Assembly: GCA_947034885.2 (NCBI GenBank)
Contig: OX344750.2
Coordinates: 31,730,821-31,794,820 of the forward strand
DNA: 64,000 nt
Origin: Thuidium tamariscinum
Lineage: Eukaryota; Streptophyta; Bryopsida; Hypnales; Thuidiaceae
Direction of reading: 5' to 3'
The notes below the pieces were generated by a model. It worked only from the letters and a program-made list of their open reading frames with translations, did no database searches and was not told the DNA's origin. Made by a program: the position numbers and the translations under genes. The number at the start of each line of letters is the position of its first letter. Within the stretch, counting starts at the first letter, position 1. This document shows positions 61,078-64,000 of this stretch, piece after piece.

Positions 61078-64000
61078 CTTGGTACCAATAGTGTACATAA
61101 TTAAAAATTAAGTATAAGTGTAAGACATTGACCACAAGTGACAAAAATTGTCTCATTCAGTATGAATAGGGAGTTTACCTTAATAGATTCAACAAACTAA
61201 AAATTGTATAATATGAGGACAAAATTTATAGTCCATTTAACTTCAATCTTTGAAAATATATATATTATACACAATCATATTGAGCATAATGTTTACATGA
61301 TAGTTTCAATGAAGATTTTGGAAGCATTCAGTGTTAAATTTATTGTTATTCTCTACAGCACTGCAGGTGTTTAGGAAGAAGACAAGTCCAAATAGCCAAT
61401 ATTACATGCATTGTCTAATTTTAAAAAAAAAATCCAATCATACAAAAAATTTATTTAAGAAGTAAGGCAATGTTTAAGAAAACATTTAGCCCATTTGACC
61501 TCGTGGATTGAAAGATTACAATGTTTGAGGTGAGTTTTATTTTATTTTTACAAAACAATGGAAATGAACTTCAAGCTTTTTTAGGATAAATTTTGTAACC
61601 ATTCATGAGTATATGATGTTATATTCATTCATGAAAAATTTTGAAAAGAAAATATGGAATTTAACATATTCCAAATCAACCTACAATAAAAGGAGGTTAC
61701 ATACATTAGTAATACACTACTCATTTTTTGATGTTTTCTTGTGCAATGAAGAAATTTTTCATTTGAATTCAAATTTAATAAAATTAGAAAAAACATTTGG
61801 AATATGTGGGAAAAATTTCAAGAACTTTGACTTCATAGGTTGCAAAATAAAAGGACTTGAAGTTAGAAAAAAATATTTTCTTGAAATTGCCTCAATATTG
61901 CTAATAAAGTTTCACTTCTCTTTGAATGTGAATTGAGAACTAAATTTTTTTTAGGACACTTGAATGTCATATTTTATTAGTTGCATGCCAAATTTCAAAA
62001 CTCGATGAGTGTTTTTGCAAAAATTGTACCATAGATGCCTAGATTGCCTAGCCTACTAAGAAAATTTAGGGGAGTATAATGATCTCCTATTGGGAAAAAT
62101 TATATTTTCACTTAAAGACATACATGTTCACATCTTGTATCAAAATTTTATGAATATCCAATCAAAATTCACTTCATAGGAACCTACCCATATTTTCAAT
62201 TGTCTATTCAATGAACAATTGGCCTCTAGAGGTTAAAAACTACTACTTGGTCAATGGCACTTGAATTGAATTAATTGTTGTTGGTTTTAAGGTGTATATA
62301 TTGTATATGTATGTAGTGGAAGGAAAGAAAATTTTGTGAAGAAAAGTAGAGGTAGGAAAAAATTGGACACTTAAATTTTGAATGTAAGATAGAACTACTT
62401 TAAAACCCATAAGAATGAGTTTACAAAAATATAGGATATTAAAAATATGCCCTTTGTAGCTTTTTATGTAAAAATACAATCATTTTAAATACAAGAATTA
62501 AAACAAGTAGCCCCACATCAATTTCCTCTTAACTCAGGTGTATACCTTAAGTTACAAAAAGTAATGTCTCCAAGTGAAAATCTCCTTAAAGGTCATTACT
62601 AATAATCTTATGTTTAGGACTATACTTAAGAATTCATTTAAACATCCCTTTCTCTTAGATTATAGTGAGTGTTAACTTTGCTAAATAAAAAATATTTATT
62701 GTAAATTTGTAAATAGAATATATTGTATATATGTATAGACAATTTGATATGTCATACGTGGACCAAAAAAATCAGTTCTAAGGGACCATTGTCTCCACAA
62801 AGGACAAATGAAGATGTCAATAGGTATCTATAATCTCATTTTTTTAGAATAGTTTTATAAAACCTTTTTTTAAAACAGAAAAAAAATTACCTTTACAAAA
62901 GTATAGTTTTTATTTCATTAGATGTTTAGAAGCAAGAATTAAGCCATCCAAAGTAAAAAAAAAGATGAACTTGGGTAACAAAAAAGTTACAAATATTGAA
63001 GCAAATAAAGCAAATAAAAATGGTAGAAATTATTTTTACCTACATGAAAAGTTTTGATTTATTCCATTTGGATTTTATATATGAAGGGTATGAAGAATTT
63101 TTTTTTTCAAGATTTAGAGCATCTTCTTCAAACATAACTAATTATAATTAAAATTGTTATTGATCTAAATTTTCAAAATATTCCAAAATAAAAAGGTGGC
63201 CTACTATATCAATCTCACCATTTGAATTAATGTTCCTTAATTCTATATTTGAGTTATCAACAATTCAAGTCTTATTTGCATCTTATAACTACTTCAACTT
63301 AATAAATTCTTAAGAAAATTAATCAATATTCTTCTTAAAAATCTTTTCTCCTAATGAAAACCTTACTCTTCTACCATAAATATTTATTACCTCAAAACTT
63401 TGTAATGAAAAAATCCAAATTAAGAAGATTCGAGTTCTAATAATTTATTATAGAAAAGAGTATAAAATATGTTCTTTGTACTTTCACCAATGATATGAGT
63501 TGCAATCTATAAGGCCAAAGTTTCAAGTTTAACAAACTCTTTTTTTGATAAATTTGTAGTAAATTTTCTCATTTGTTATAAAAAAAAGCTTTTGAAAGCA
63601 AGAAACTTCTTTCATACTTTCTTATGCTTTCTTGAAGCAAGATCCTAGAATTAGATATGGAAAAAAGACAGCTTTACTCTGTACAATATTGGTAGTAATG
63701 ACAATGTGGTTTTGATGGAATTTAGTCATTGAGTTTTGGGGATCAAAAGGCCAATTTTTAATTTTGTTAAAGCTATTTATCCTATTTTCTAAAAATTAAA
63801 ACATCAAACTATGTATTTTTTGGTACATGTTCAAATATAGAATTTTGTCATAGAAAATACATAGTTTGATGTTTTAATTCATGTATAGAATAGAGTCTCG
63901 TAGTGCCCCAATGCCATGAAAAAAAAAATTTCCTATATTGAATGATGTCAATTCTATAAGTGGTGGTTTCTACCATATCTTCATCAAATCCACCTCCTCT
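61078..64000. other. AT-rich intergenic DNA
   Basis: Non-coding. Around 61790-61870 ('ggaatatgtgggaaaaattt') there is a distant match to the interior of 52354-53307. At about 63793-63880 'catcaaactatgtatttt' pairs with 'aaatacatagtttgatg', a hairpin with arms of about 18 bases. No gene seen to the window end. Confidence 0.5.

Overview
This is a piece of a plant (streptophyte) nuclear genome. Genes are split by short GT-AG introns into exons of about 40-400 bases. They sit as islands of roughly balanced base composition in very AT-rich DNA packed with small inverted-repeat transposons. The recognisable proteins are plant-type: dehydroascorbate reductase, a DHHC S-acyltransferase, the minor-spliceosome 25K protein, and a plant conserved membrane protein with a zinc ribbon. 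The intron style and the transposon mix would fit a bryophyte or lycophyte, but that is a guess and the species cannot be named from the sequence.

Region by region. 1.0-10.9 kb (minus strand): one long gene of about 19 coding exons, which I reconstructed exon by exon with matching splice phases (about 1299 aa). It begins with three tandem zinc-finger exons (C-x4-C-x15-H-x4-H), continues with a basic/acidic region, and then has ten related short acidic exons made by tandem exon duplication. 12.4-14.5 kb (plus strand): a divergent gene whose single finger has exactly the same spacing. The pair is the most novel item here. 15.3-28.6 kb: transposon-rich DNA with a roughly 730-bp element family (ends TGCAAGAAACACTT), TTAA-flanked piggyBac-like foldback elements, a LINE tail with a 14-16 bp target duplication, and a nested insertion stack at 25.2-27.4 kb. 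A 130-aa coiled-coil gene lies inside this stretch at 22.7-23.1 kb. 30.0-32.5 kb (minus): a complete six-exon dehydroascorbate reductase gene. 36.5-37.4 kb (plus): a single-exon 292-aa plant membrane protein with a CxxC...CxxC pair. 44.3-48.6 kb (plus): a DHHC palmitoyltransferase gene of about 15 exons. 48.6-55.1 kb: AT-rich DNA with more mobile elements. 55.7-57.4 kb (plus): a complete four-exon U11/U12 snRNP 25K gene. 57.4-64 kb: a 565-bp Stowaway-like element, a degenerate gene fragment and another roughly 750-bp element, then AT-rich DNA.

The named genes are ordinary housekeeping functions (ascorbate recycling, protein lipidation, minor-intron splicing) and do not form a pathway together. 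Only the two divergent zinc-finger genes look functionally linked, by shared domain, shared basic-then-acidic layout and a shared 2.2-kb promoter region.
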